Source: a virus
Reading direction: 5' to 3' (one strand)
DNA length: 34,188 nt
Virus record (IMG/VR): IMGVR_UViG_3300017613_000460
Span: 1-34,188 of that record
This document shows positions 23,914-32,447 of this stretch, in pieces. The stretch's first letter is position 1. Each line of letters begins with the position of its first letter. The notes beneath the pieces are model-generated. The model saw only the letters and a program-made list of their open reading frames with translations. It did not search any database and was not told the origin of the DNA. Position numbers and translations under genes: made by a program.

Positions 23914-25727
23914 TATTTTGCCGGTCTCGCATATTCGATTATAGATTTAATACCCATATAATTTTCGTATGTATCCTCTATATCAGGAAATATCAAGAAA
24001 TAATTTGTAGCTTTTTCTGGAACAGTATCTCCAGGAATTGTCCAAGGATCTTTATCAAACTGTTCTAAAGAATAACTTTTACGAAATTCTTCTACATCTA
24101 TACCTTCTGGATTGCTACTGGTAGCAATCTTACCTGTATTTGGAAAAGGTTGGTTAACTTTTTCTTTCTTCCTTTCTTCAAAATCTTTTTCTTCCTGTTG
24201 TAACTCCCATTGTAAAACCGATGTCCGGGTACCTGCAAGTCGAGCTGGAATATAATCTTTAGGATGGATTTCACCCATAAACTTATAGTAACTTGATTTA
24301 TCCATCAACCTTTCTGATTCATCCCAAAGTTTATCATCAAATGGAGTAAGATTATTATCGAACATGTAATGCCGTAAATGCCGCATAAAATGCTCTTTTA
24401 ATTTAAAATCTAATTTTTTATCCCCGCTGGCTTTAGTACTCGATAGATCATCAAACCTACGTCCTGCCGCTTCAAGTACATTAGTGTACTTACCTCTCTG
24501 TTTAATTGCTTGCATACGATCAAATAGAGAATAACAAGAACCTAAAACACCCCTGTCTCTACCCATAATAGGTAATGCTCTTAAAGTTATATCTGAATGA
24601 TTTGTTATTCTTTCTTCAGCAATATCCTTGATTAATTTAGATATTTCTATAGTATTAGGCTCAGTGGCCACGTTATTAATAGCAGTGCGCCATGCTATCT
24701 TATTATCTAAAAATGTAGACTTTTCTAAATACTCTTGAGCTTTTTCAAATTCTTCTTCAAATACTAAATCTTCAATTTGTGATGATTCTTCCCTTTTTCC
24801 TTCTTGGATTTTCCGTTGCTGTAATTTATACTGATAGTCCATTCGACCTTCATACATACCTTCCATAGTCATTTGTTGCGCAGGTGTAATACCGTGCTTC
24901 TTCTCCATATTAGTATTGAGGATATAATTTAGTTTTGCTTGGTTATTAGTGCCGAATAAATTACTTAATTCACGCATTGTTTGGTTAAAAAATGCTTTAG
25001 GTTTCGCAGTTTCGTAAGCTGCTACAAGACCTGTATAGACTTTCGCACTGACCTTACCTTTTATTTCGTTAGAATGTACGGCCCAAAAACCAACTGCACT
25101 GATAGGTTCTTCTTTAAACCTTTGGAGTAGTTGTTCACTAAATAATTTATCTTGTGTTGCATTTCGGTAATTTTGAAGATGCGCTTCAGAAGGTTGCTCT
25201 CGGCCAGCAAAATCTACTGTCAATTTATCTACTTTATTATTTATATCTTCAAGAAGATTAGTAATAGGTGTAAGAGATAATTCTTCTGAAGCATTAAACT
25301 GATTAGCTATGTCTACTTGTTCTCGATACTCTTGATCTTGTTGTATCTGATATGACATTACATTAGCTTCAGTCTCTTTGTATTTTTGTAAAGCATATAT
25401 TTCTATATTTTTACGAGTAACATTATGACTAATATTTTCGGTAATGCCGGTTGTAAATTGTTCTTGTTTACTCTGAAAATCATCAAGAACACCCTTAGCT
25501 GCGCCCCCTTTAAAGTGTGTGTACGCAATACTTTGTTCTCGTAAGGCCGTATCTACTTTAATTTTAAGCATGTCTTCATCAGCTTTACGTTGACGTTCTT
25601 TATGCTGAGCAAATATCTGAACAAAGTTTTGTACTCCCCGACCTATTTCTTCATAATCGGGTACGCTTCTTGGTCTACTTGGAACTATCTGAACAACTTG
25701 TCGAGTATATGTAGGTATATTAGCCAT
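23913..25727 (-). CDS. Internal virion protein (604 aa), gp15-like position
   Basis: This is a hydrophilic, mainly helical protein with long Lys/Glu/Gln stretches (QHKERQRKADEDMLKIKVDT, YQIQQDQEYREQ). It has no catalytic motifs. The opening with DYEEIGRGVQNFVQIFAQHK resembles internal proteins of other short-tailed phages. Order in the block (adaptor-type small proteins, this gene, the 1293-residue protein) matches the gp14-gp15-gp16 series of T7. A palindrome copy encodes IATSSN near residue 535. Ribosome site AAGGAGGACTT is strong. Likely a part of the ejection tube. Confidence 0.75.
   Translation of the reverse strand: MANIPTYTRQVVQIVPSRPRSVPDYEEIGRGVQNFVQIFAQHKERQRKADEDMLKIKVDTALREQSIAYTHFKGGAAKGVLDDFQSKQEQFTTGITENISHNVTRKNIEIYALQKYKETEANVMSYQIQQDQEYREQVDIANQFNASEELSLTPITNLLEDINNKVDKLTVDFAGREQPSEAHLQNYRNATQDKLFSEQLLQRFKEEPISAVGFWAVHSNEIKGKVSAKVYTGLVAAYETAKPKAFFNQTMRELSNLFGTNNQAKLNYILNTNMEKKHGITPAQQMTMEGMYEGRMDYQYKLQQRKIQEGKREESSQIEDLVFEEEFEKAQEYLEKSTFLDNKIAWRTAINNVATEPNTIEISKLIKDIAEERITNHSDITLRALPIMGRDRGVLGSCYSLFDRMQAIKQRGKYTNVLEAAGRRFDDLSSTKASGDKKLDFKLKEHFMRHLRHYMFDNNLTPFDDKLWDESERLMDKSSYYKFMGEIHPKDYIPARLAGTRTSVLQWELQQEEKDFEERKKEKVNQPFPNTGKIATSSNPEGIDVEEFRKSYSLEQFDKDPWTIPGDTVPEKATNYFLIFPDIEDTYENYMGIKSIIEYARPAK
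24110..24129. repeat. Dispersed palindrome, copy 12 (inside internal protein gene)
   Basis: The perfect form GATTGCTACTGGTAGCAATC. On the coding strand it encodes KIATSSNPEG, the same frame as most other coding copies, in a hydrophilic part of the protein. Confidence 0.88.
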
Positions 25728-25739
25728 AAGTCCTCCTTA

Positions 25740-25759
25740 GATTGCTACTTGTAGCAGTC
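25740..25759. repeat. Dispersed palindrome, copy 13
   Basis: GATTGCTACTTGTAGCAGTC fills the 43-nt gap between the 131-residue protein and the ribosome site of the gp15-like gene. One outer pair is a wobble. Confidence 0.85.
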
Positions 25760-25770
25760 TAAGTATTTTA

Positions 25771-26166
25771 CTATTTTGTTGAACCAGGGAGTAAACTACT
25801 TCCAGACCGTTTTTTACTTGAGGTCCAAGCCTTTTTCATCCATTCATCTATTTTAGCTTCGTTCCAACCCGAACCTGTCAATAGGGTTCTCATCTTCTTA
25901 TTCCCCTCTTCAACAGAGCTTTTTAAAACTGAAAGAGGCGTTCCTGTTAACACAGATACTCCTCCAGCAGCAAATCTTGATCTACCTTTTTCAGATGCTG
26001 CTGCTGACTGTGTTGCAGCATTTTGTGATTCAATAAATGCAGCGTCTCGTGCATCTAACCATGTCATCCAATCAACATAAGCCTGATAAGGTATCGGACC
26101 CGATGGATCAAAACCCGGTCTTGGTCCGCCTATTGAAATATCTGGAAATCCTGGATAATCTGGCAT
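25771..26166 (-). CDS. Small internal virion-associated protein (131 aa)
   Basis: The ATG at 26166 follows AAAAGAAGGAGAAATAAA; the open frame extends upstream to 26238 without a ribosome site and would overlap the previous gene. The start is Pro/Gly-rich (MPDYPGFPDISIGGPRPGF), then comes an Ala-rich helix (AAFIESQNAATQSAAASEKG). GGVSVLTGTPLSVLKSS resembles the MGSPLTIMKDT segment in the neighbouring protein, so both may share a short ejection-protein motif. No catalytic features. Likely a minor internal or ejection protein. Confidence 0.65.
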   Translation of the reverse strand: MPDYPGFPDISIGGPRPGFDPSGPIPYQAYVDWMTWLDARDAAFIESQNAATQSAAASEKGRSRFAAGGVSVLTGTPLSVLKSSVEEGNKKMRTLLTGSGWNEAKIDEWMKKAWTSSKKRSGSSLLPGSTK

Positions 26167-26182
26167 TTTATTTCTCCTTCTT

Positions 26183-26617
26183 TTAGTTTGTAGAAGGGGA
26201 GCCTTGACCCCATCCTCCGTAATATCCTGCTGTACCAACTCCAGTAAGTAACGTACTACCGGCTTTCATATACCCTGTAGTTGAAATGGCCGCAGCTTCA
26301 GAACGTAGTTGAGCACCTTTAAAACCATAGCCCATCTTAATTGCTGCTATATCTTTATCTCTTTTTCTTCTCGTGTCTTTCATAATCGTAAGAGGCGACC
26401 CCATATCTGGCTCGATCCCTGCTGCCGCGTAAGCTGCTCTCTGCCGTTCTTCGAGACCCTCAGTTTCTTCTGCGAAGACTTCTGACTCATACAGACTTTG
26501 TATAGCTAACATTTGTGCTTGTTCTTTTCGAGCTTTACTTGCCTGTTGTGCAGCATAAATAGATGTTCCTGCACTAACAACAGACCCCATAATTATAGCT
26601 ACTGTTGCTGCTGTCAT
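26183..26617 (-). CDS. Ejection-type internal virion protein (144 aa), gp14-like
   Basis: Residues 4-24 (ATVAIIMGSVVSAGTSIYAA) are a hydrophobic Gly/Ala segment, then a helix rich in Gln, Ala and Lys, AAGIEPDMGSPLTIMKDTRR, and a Gly-rich C-terminus. This layout, hydrophobic start plus the A-G-x-x-x-x-x-GSPL motif, is common in small phage ejection proteins that form a pore in the cell envelope (T7 gp14 position). It begins with GAGGAGGT upstream and overlaps the acetyltransferase stop as TAATG. Confidence 0.75.
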   Translation of the reverse strand: MTAATVAIIMGSVVSAGTSIYAAQQASKARKEQAQMLAIQSLYESEVFAEETEGLEERQRAAYAAAGIEPDMGSPLTIMKDTRRKRDKDIAAIKMGYGFKGAQLRSEAAAISTTGYMKAGSTLLTGVGTAGYYGGWGQGSPSTN

Positions 26618-27060
26618 TACAACCTCCTCATATAACTGTACTCTGCTAAAAAATAACCTTTACGTTTTAAGACAGGACTAAAATCAATTTCTGGTTTTAT
26701 ATTGATTATAAAATATTCTACTTTTCTTTTCTTTAATTCTTTTTCTGTAAAACTTATTAATTTTTGGCCGTGTCCTCTATAATCTTTTAAGAGATATATT
26801 ATATCATTTAAAGCGATTTTAACTGGATAGTGTATATGAGAATGTAAAAAATTAGAAGTGTAGCCCACTATTCGGTCGTAATAATTAGCCGTAATAACTA
26901 ACAAACCGCCATTATCGTGCATAACTTGGTAAACATCCCATTTAGGATCTAATACAGTTTCTTTAAAATGAGATACTTCTTGAAAATGATCAACTAACAT
27001 TGGTAGTAACTGAGTTTTAAATAAATAAATTGGGTCATTTTCTATTTTAAAAGTTATCAT
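26617..27060 (-). CDS. GNAT-family acetyltransferase
   Basis: The 147-residue protein has the GNAT core: VYQVMHDNGGLLVITAN strand pair, IIYLLKDYRGHGQKLISF with acetyl-CoA loop RGHGQK at 95-100 (R/Q-x-x-G-x-G/A), then EYFIINIKPEIDFSPVLKRK GYFLAEYSYMRRL (end given in two parts), which matches motif B. It is coupled to the nozzle gene (ATGA overlap) and to the gp14-like gene. GNAT genes between nozzle and ejection proteins occur in other short-tailed phages. Targets are unknown; virion proteins or host RNA polymerase factors are possibilities. Confidence 0.85.
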   Translation of the reverse strand: MITFKIENDPIYLFKTQLLPMLVDHFQEVSHFKETVLDPKWDVYQVMHDNGGLLVITANYYDRIVGYTSNFLHSHIHYPVKIALNDIIYLLKDYRGHGQKLISFTEKELKKRKVEYFIINIKPEIDFSPVLKRKGYFLAEYSYMRRL

Positions 27061-28973
27061 TTTACTCTAAACTCCGGCATTATAGATATAATTGTACAAG
27101 GAAAAGGTTTGTTGTGGACTACTGTTATCTGTCCGTCAACTACATACCCATCATCTAAATTAACTTCCTTAATCCCCGAAAAAAACTCCTCAGGATAGCT
27201 ATTTACGTCTAAAGGATCATACATAGTATCCAAAAGGAAAGTCATATCTTCGTCGTTAACAGTTAATTCTTGAGTATTGTATAAACGTATCTGAGCTTTA
27301 CTAATCCGTTTTATTTTTCCTATAGCAGTTCCTATAGGATTGCCTCCTTCTAACGGTATAGTTTTTAATGTAGCAGTATACCCCAAACCAACTAAAGCCT
27401 TGCTGACCTCATAATTTATATCAATTGCTCCACCAGATACAATACAGTCAGGATGACGATAACCCCTAATAAAAACCTGAACAGTTTCTCCCTCTAAATG
27501 TTCTAAACCTCTTAAAGTAGTTGTTGGTGGTGTAGTTGTAGGAGCTAAAGTTGTAGCAAGTGTTGTAGGAGCTAAAGTTGTAGCAAGTGTTGTAGGAGCT
27601 GGAGTTGTAGCAAGTGTTGTAGGAGCTGGAGTTGTTTCTGTATCCGCATAAGCCACTATTCCACTGTCAACATACCAAGCATCAGGAGTACTATCGTATT
27701 CATCTGTAGGCCATGCAAGACGTTCAATATAAACTACAGTATCACTACCTATCATACGTTGTACACTTATAAAAACCTCAGTATGCGGAGAATCTTCTAC
27801 CATACCCTCGACAATAGCAACACTGGTTATAACTGTATCATCAGCAACATTTGCTCCAAGTTCAAATACAAACCATCCAGTAATATTTGTTTCGGGTTCG
27901 TAACTAATTATTATAAGTACACCATCTTCTCTAAGAAACCATCCTAATGTATCTGGAGTATTACTATACCCCGAGGATATAACAGGACTTTCCCTAAATA
28001 AGTGTTCACTCATAATAGATAGGTCTTTTGATATTTTTTTATTTTTAGCAATAGAATAATTGATAGCTCGAAGTTTAGTAGAACCCCTCTGAACAAAACA
28101 AAGATCACTTCCTAAAAAGATAGGAGGTACTGCTTCAGAACCATAATTAGTGTTTCGTACAAATTTTATATTAGTTGGGCCTATTGCTAAATCTGGATCT
28201 TGACCTACCATCTCGTATTCATTGTAGTCTGTCCCAATCATTAGGGAGTTAGACTCTACAGCCAACCAACGAATATGATCTGCTCGATCTGAATCAATAG
28301 TGAAAGTAAAAGCATCCGTAGGATTAACACCTAAAGTAAAAGTGTAGTAATCATAAGAAGTAGCTCCAATAGCACTTGCCCAAATTTGTCCAGGTTGTTC
28401 AGGGCATCCTGTTAAGTATAATCGTTCCTGAAAAATAACACCAATCGAAGGATAGTTATTAGCTCCCCATTCTGTAGGTGCTCCGGTAAAAGTAATAGTG
28501 CCAAGAGTAAATGAATCAGCTCCAGTTCTTGCAAGAACATAAGGAACATAGTCGTTATGGAGAAGAATCATAACGGCCACACCGCTTGCAGCATCCCTGG
28601 TTGTGGCAATACCTAAGTCCTTAAGTTCTGCATGAGCGTAAGGTGAGACAGTTTCAACTGTCGCCCCACCTGAAGTTACTAACTGGTATGCTGAACCATA
28701 CTTCCAGTATCTAAATTGTATATTAGAACACTCAATTACTAAACTCATTCCTTCTTCTTGAGGCCATGCAATAAGTCGTATGCTGTCATTATCCGCAGCT
28801 GCAGCAAGATATTCAGTACCACCCCTTTTTATAGCTGCCCCATGTGATTTAGCAAAAAAGTTTCTTAGAGTCTCACAACCTTGAAGATACTGGTCGAGAT
28901 CAACTCTACCTTTAACATACGGGCTAAGTTCTCCGACTGAAAAAGTCGATAATATGGGTTCGAATTTTGGCAT
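27057..28973 (-). CDS. Tail tubular protein B-like nozzle with internal Thr/Ala/Pro repeat
   Basis: The opening (FSVGELSPYVKGRVDLDQYL, then LRNFFAKSHGAAIKRGGTEY) is typical of the tail nozzle family of short-tailed phages (T7 gp12 / stabilisation protein type). At 638 residues it is of normal size or slightly short. Residues about 445-490 hold a Thr/Ala/Pro repeat of 9-residue units (TLAPTTLAT type) placed between two folded parts, after WYVDSGIVAYADTETTPAP and before LRGLEHLEGETVQVFIRG. That is likely an exposed flexible loop on the tail. No signal peptide. It directly follows the tail tubular A gene (TAATG). The repeat resembles the tail of the Thr/Pro protein at 11703-12035. Confidence 0.88.
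   Translation of the reverse strand: MPKFEPILSTFSVGELSPYVKGRVDLDQYLQGCETLRNFFAKSHGAAIKRGGTEYLAAAADNDSIRLIAWPQEEGMSLVIECSNIQFRYWKYGSAYQLVTSGGATVETVSPYAHAELKDLGIATTRDAASGVAVMILLHNDYVPYVLARTGADSFTLGTITFTGAPTEWGANNYPSIGVIFQERLYLTGCPEQPGQIWASAIGATSYDYYTFTLGVNPTDAFTFTIDSDRADHIRWLAVESNSLMIGTDYNEYEMVGQDPDLAIGPTNIKFVRNTNYGSEAVPPIFLGSDLCFVQRGSTKLRAINYSIAKNKKISKDLSIMSEHLFRESPVISSGYSNTPDTLGWFLREDGVLIIISYEPETNITGWFVFELGANVADDTVITSVAIVEGMVEDSPHTEVFISVQRMIGSDTVVYIERLAWPTDEYDSTPDAWYVDSGIVAYADTETTPAPTTLATTPAPTTLATTLAPTTLATTLAPTTTPPTTTLRGLEHLEGETVQVFIRGYRHPDCIVSGGAIDINYEVSKALVGLGYTATLKTIPLEGGNPIGTAIGKIKRISKAQIRLYNTQELTVNDEDMTFLLDTMYDPLDVNSYPEEFFSGIKEVNLDDGYVVDGQITVVHNKPFPCTIISIMPEFRVK
27535..27634 (-). repeat. 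27-bp tandem repeat in the nozzle gene (3.6 copies)
   Basis: Three full units start at 27535, 27562 and 27589, with a partial one at 27616. The first two are identical, and the third differs by GG for AA in one codon. Each unit codes nine residues of the Thr/Ala/Pro repeat. Near-identity of units suggests recent duplication or frequent copy-number change. Confidence 0.9.
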
Positions 28974-29575
28974 TATCTTGGTTGTCCCATTCTAAGTCCA
29001 AGAGGACCGGATATTCCTGAGCGACGAGCGTCAAGCCATTGTTCAGTCTCAAACCACTTCGGTCCATCTTCTATGGCATTTATATTTTTTGCGTCTACAA
29101 TAGCTCGAATATACGATTCTCTCATACTTTTATGTCGAGCATCATTATCTGATAAAGCAATAGCCGCATCTTCTGCAATTTTACAAGCCAAAGCCTCAAC
29201 AAAAGAAGGATCGAACTTAGCTACATCGGTAATACGATATATATATTTTATATACCCCGATGCATAATTAGTTACTAAATCCTGTCCTTCAATTGAATAC
29301 TCCCATACATTACGATCTGGAATTAGCAGACGGATAAAATCACTTGGAAGCCGGTAACTGTAGTCAAAATCATACTCAGGAGCCGCAGAATTTACAGCCA
29401 ATTCCACCCTCTTTTTGGCAAAATTCCAAGCATGACTTCTCAAAACTAAGTCACGAGTAGTTGCATATAATTGTTTACAAGTACGTGCAACTTTTGTGTT
29501 GTCGTCAAGAGTAAGAATAGTAGCTTCTCCTAACTTAATCATTGCTCTATTACAAATAGTAACTTCTGAAGCCAT
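28973..29575 (-). CDS. Tail tubular protein A-like adaptor (gp11-like)
   Basis: The 200-residue protein matches the T7 gp11 / head-to-tail adaptor family: ICNRAMIKLGEATILTLDDN, CKQLYATTRDLVLRSHAWNF, the YRLPSDFIRLL segment and the helix FVEALACKIAEDAAIALSDN. It forms the ring between portal and nozzle. Gene order capsid, small protein, gp11-like, gp12-like agrees with T7. Its stop overlaps the nozzle start. Confidence 0.9.
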   Translation of the reverse strand: MASEVTICNRAMIKLGEATILTLDDNTKVARTCKQLYATTRDLVLRSHAWNFAKKRVELAVNSAAPEYDFDYSYRLPSDFIRLLIPDRNVWEYSIEGQDLVTNYASGYIKYIYRITDVAKFDPSFVEALACKIAEDAAIALSDNDARHKSMRESYIRAIVDAKNINAIEDGPKWFETEQWLDARRSGISGPLGLRMGQPR

Positions 29576-29583
29576 GCCGTCAC

Positions 29584-30114
29584 CTATTGTTTAATGTATA
29601 TGATGTACCCTTCAATCAGATCGCCTTTTTTACCATCCTGTACTGTCTGAACTACAACTTCGACTGCCGTCATACCACCCAGTCGAATAGACTGTGAAGG
29701 GAGATGATCTAAAAAGGACTGAGATGCTTTAGGTTTTAAAGTTCCGAACCCTTTAAAATTAGTTTTAGTCCATTCTCGGTGGGTAGTTCGATATTTAGAC
29801 CATCCGATATTCAGTGGTTTTTTTCCTGGAAAATTAGTGGTAATTAATGACAAAGCACCCAATACTCTAATCTCTCCTTGTAGAAGATTACAAATAGAGA
29901 AAGTAGTTCCTTTTAAATAATCTCTATTTGCTTTTACTGAAAAAGTAGTAATGGATAAATTACCGTGATAGTCGCATCGAAAAAACTGATTTAAATTTGT
30001 TGCCGTCATTTTTGCGTCTATAAACTGCTCAATCTTAATTTTCTCGTCTTTTTCTTCGGATTCGTCTGGTTCGTCTGACCCAAAATCAAAGTCCAAAATA
30101 TCTCCATCTTCCAT
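29584..30114 (-). CDS. Hypothetical structural-region protein (176 aa)
   Basis: An acidic start (DGDILDFDFGSDEPDESEEK, residues 3-22) is followed by a probably beta-rich body (IRVLGALSLITTNFPGKKPL, SIRLGGMTAVEVVVQTVQDG). No family is recognised. Placement between the capsid and the tail tubular A gene suggests a head decoration, fibre or head-completion protein. Ribosome site TTAGGAGATT is good. Palindrome copy 14 lies in the gap before it. Confidence 0.6.
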   Translation of the reverse strand: MEDGDILDFDFGSDEPDESEEKDEKIKIEQFIDAKMTATNLNQFFRCDYHGNLSITTFSVKANRDYLKGTTFSICNLLQGEIRVLGALSLITTNFPGKKPLNIGWSKYRTTHREWTKTNFKGFGTLKPKASQSFLDHLPSQSIRLGGMTAVEVVVQTVQDGKKGDLIEGYIIYIKQ

Positions 30115-30134
30115 TTTAATCTCCTAAGTTATCC

Positions 30135-30164
30135 CTCCAGACTGCTACTGGTAGCAGTCTGGAG
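30135..30164. repeat. Dispersed palindrome, copy 14, in a 14-bp hairpin
   Basis: The core element at 30140-30159 (GACTGCTACTGGTAGCAGTC) has its stem extended by CTCCA/TGGAG, all paired. No T run follows on the coding strand, so it looks like a processing or stabilising hairpin rather than an intrinsic terminator. It lies directly after the capsid gene, where a stable 3' end would protect an abundant message. Confidence 0.88.
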
Positions 30165-30187
30165 AGCTTATGATAAAGGTTAACTAA

Positions 30188-31075
30188 CTACGCAGGTTCA
30201 TTACAATCAATCTGTACGACTTTTTCTTCTTCCATTCGAGACGCACCGATTGTCATACGAGTGTAAACCTGGGTAAGATATTGTTTATCCGGTCTTTCGC
30301 CGATTCGTGCGGTAATATCAGCACCCACCGCGAGTAACAGGCCACTCTTAGCCCAAGCAAAACAATGTCGAGTTGTGGTTGTATTATCAACCCGTTCTGA
30401 CCTTTTGAACGTGAAACCCATAAAGGTATCAATTTCACCACGGACCAACGCACGAACAGAGTTGTAATCTACATTCGTTACTTCCGTAGTATTCAAAAGA
30501 TCTTCCAATTGTTTTCCGGTTACGACGATAAATTTCTCCTCATCGTCATTGACGTCATTTGCCCAAAAAATACCTTTAGCCTCAATGAGTTTGGCCACGG
30601 TGAGACCTGAAGTCCCGACCGCAATTTTTTGACCGGAAGGCAAAGCAACAGTTGTTGCAGAAGATTTGGGACGATTACTACTGGATGCACGAACGGCGTT
30701 CCCAATAGCCGCATCAATAATAGCATCGTCCATAGATCGCCCAAAAGCGGCAGCGGCATTCTGAGCATACGGGGAAGCAGGATCAATCAGCATTCTGATC
30801 TTATCTTCCAAATCAATGTAGTCTACCCACACATAATCCGATATGCCCACCCGCACAGCTTGATGATCAGATTCGACCAAAGCGTCGTCAGTATCGTCAT
30901 GCCGAGCTGCTTTAGCTGCTGCAGCGGTAGCTCCAAGTTGTTCGTACCATGCGTACTCACCATTCTGAGATTCACTACGCACAGCATCCCGCAAACGTGA
31001 ACCCATTTGCTGAGATAAAAGTTCCACATTTGCTTTGTACTGATTAACAAATGCAGTTGTGATATATTGGCCCAT
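30188..31075 (-). CDS. Major capsid protein (HK97-like fold)
   Basis: The 295-residue protein sits directly after the scaffold gene and has the features of short-tailed phage coat proteins: TAFVNQYKANVELLSQQMGS at the start, YVWVDYIDLEDKIRMLIDPA, YAQNAAAAFGRSMDDAIIDA (spine helix), FIVVTGKQLEDLLNTTEVTN, FMGFTFKRSERV, and a C-terminal IGASRMEEEKVVQIDC strand. The family is known for unclassified podoviruses and some siphoviruses. Flanking palindrome hairpins lie both upstream and downstream, and the ribosome site AAAAAAGGAG is strong, in keeping with high expression. Confidence 0.88.
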   Translation of the reverse strand: MGQYITTAFVNQYKANVELLSQQMGSRLRDAVRSESQNGEYAWYEQLGATAAAAKAARHDDTDDALVESDHQAVRVGISDYVWVDYIDLEDKIRMLIDPASPYAQNAAAAFGRSMDDAIIDAAIGNAVRASSSNRPKSSATTVALPSGQKIAVGTSGLTVAKLIEAKGIFWANDVNDDEEKFIVVTGKQLEDLLNTTEVTNVDYNSVRALVRGEIDTFMGFTFKRSERVDNTTTTRHCFAWAKSGLLLAVGADITARIGERPDKQYLTQVYTRMTIGASRMEEEKVVQIDCNEPA

Positions 31076-31109
31076 TTTAAATTCTCCTTTTTTGTTGTAG
31101 TTTTTGTTG

Positions 31110-31129
31110 GATTGCTACCCGTAGCAGTC
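31110..31129. repeat. Dispersed palindrome, copy 15
   Basis: GATTGCTACCCGTAGCAGTC in the 87-nt gap between scaffold and capsid genes. One outer pair is a wobble. The rest of the gap is A-rich leader before the capsid ribosome site. Confidence 0.87.
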
Positions 31130-31162
31130 AGGTTGTCCTTTTGGGCCTTTTATCAGTACAGG

Positions 31163-32081
<919 letters not shown>

Positions 32082-32089
<8 letters not shown>

Positions 32090-32306
32090 CTGATTTCTCC
32101 CTTCTGTACATTTCTAAAATGATTTCTATTCTGAGAACTACGTTACGTTCTCCCGATTGCCTGGCATGTTCTCGTGAGTCAGTATGAAATTCTGAAGAAT
32201 ACCCATGATGAGCTAACTTCATATCTTCAAGAATTTTCACACCAAGTTCATTCCGAACAAATAAATTATAATAATCCTCAGGGATTACTTTCTTCTGCTC
32301 CGTCAT
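32082..32306 (-). CDS. Small phage protein (74 aa), Bbp19-like
   Basis: The segment HTDSREHARQSGERNVVLRI resembles the T-D-x-RE-x-A-x-x-EG-x-R-x-VV-L motif of small proteins (Bbp19 type) often found between portal and scaffold or terminase genes. The function is unknown. The start is at 32306 with AAGGGAC upstream, inside the small zinc-ribbon gene (29-nt overlap). The stop overlaps the scaffold start by 8 nt, so these genes are coupled. Confidence 0.7.
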
Positions 32307-32439
32307 GTATTGTCCCTTCTACTTCTGCTTTAACTGTTCTACAATTAGGACAGTATTTCAATACTACCTTCTCAATAGGGTATTCAATTTCTGGAAATGA
32401 AAATTCAGATATGTAATGACACGCCGCACATCTTTCCAT
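32278..32439 (-). CDS. Small zinc-ribbon protein (53 aa)
   Basis: A short gene between portal and the Bbp19-like gene. The ATG at 32439 follows GGAGATATT, and the TGA is at 32278-32280. It begins MERCAACHYI, with C-x2-C, and has KYCPNCRTVKAEVEG with a second C-x2-C at residues 30-33, which gives a four-cysteine zinc ribbon. Similar small Cys-rich proteins are common beside phage portal genes. Coding is supported by ribosome site, spacing (8 nt after the portal stop) and paired cysteines. Confidence 0.75.
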   Translation of the reverse strand: MERCAACHYISEFSFPEIEYPIEKVVLKYCPNCRTVKAEVEGTIHDGAEESNP

Positions 32440-32447
32440 AATATCTC

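Noticed and set aside
30629-31000. Plus-strand 123-codon frame opposite the capsid gene
   Set aside because: It is a shadow of the capsid gene with no ribosome site or recognisable protein features.
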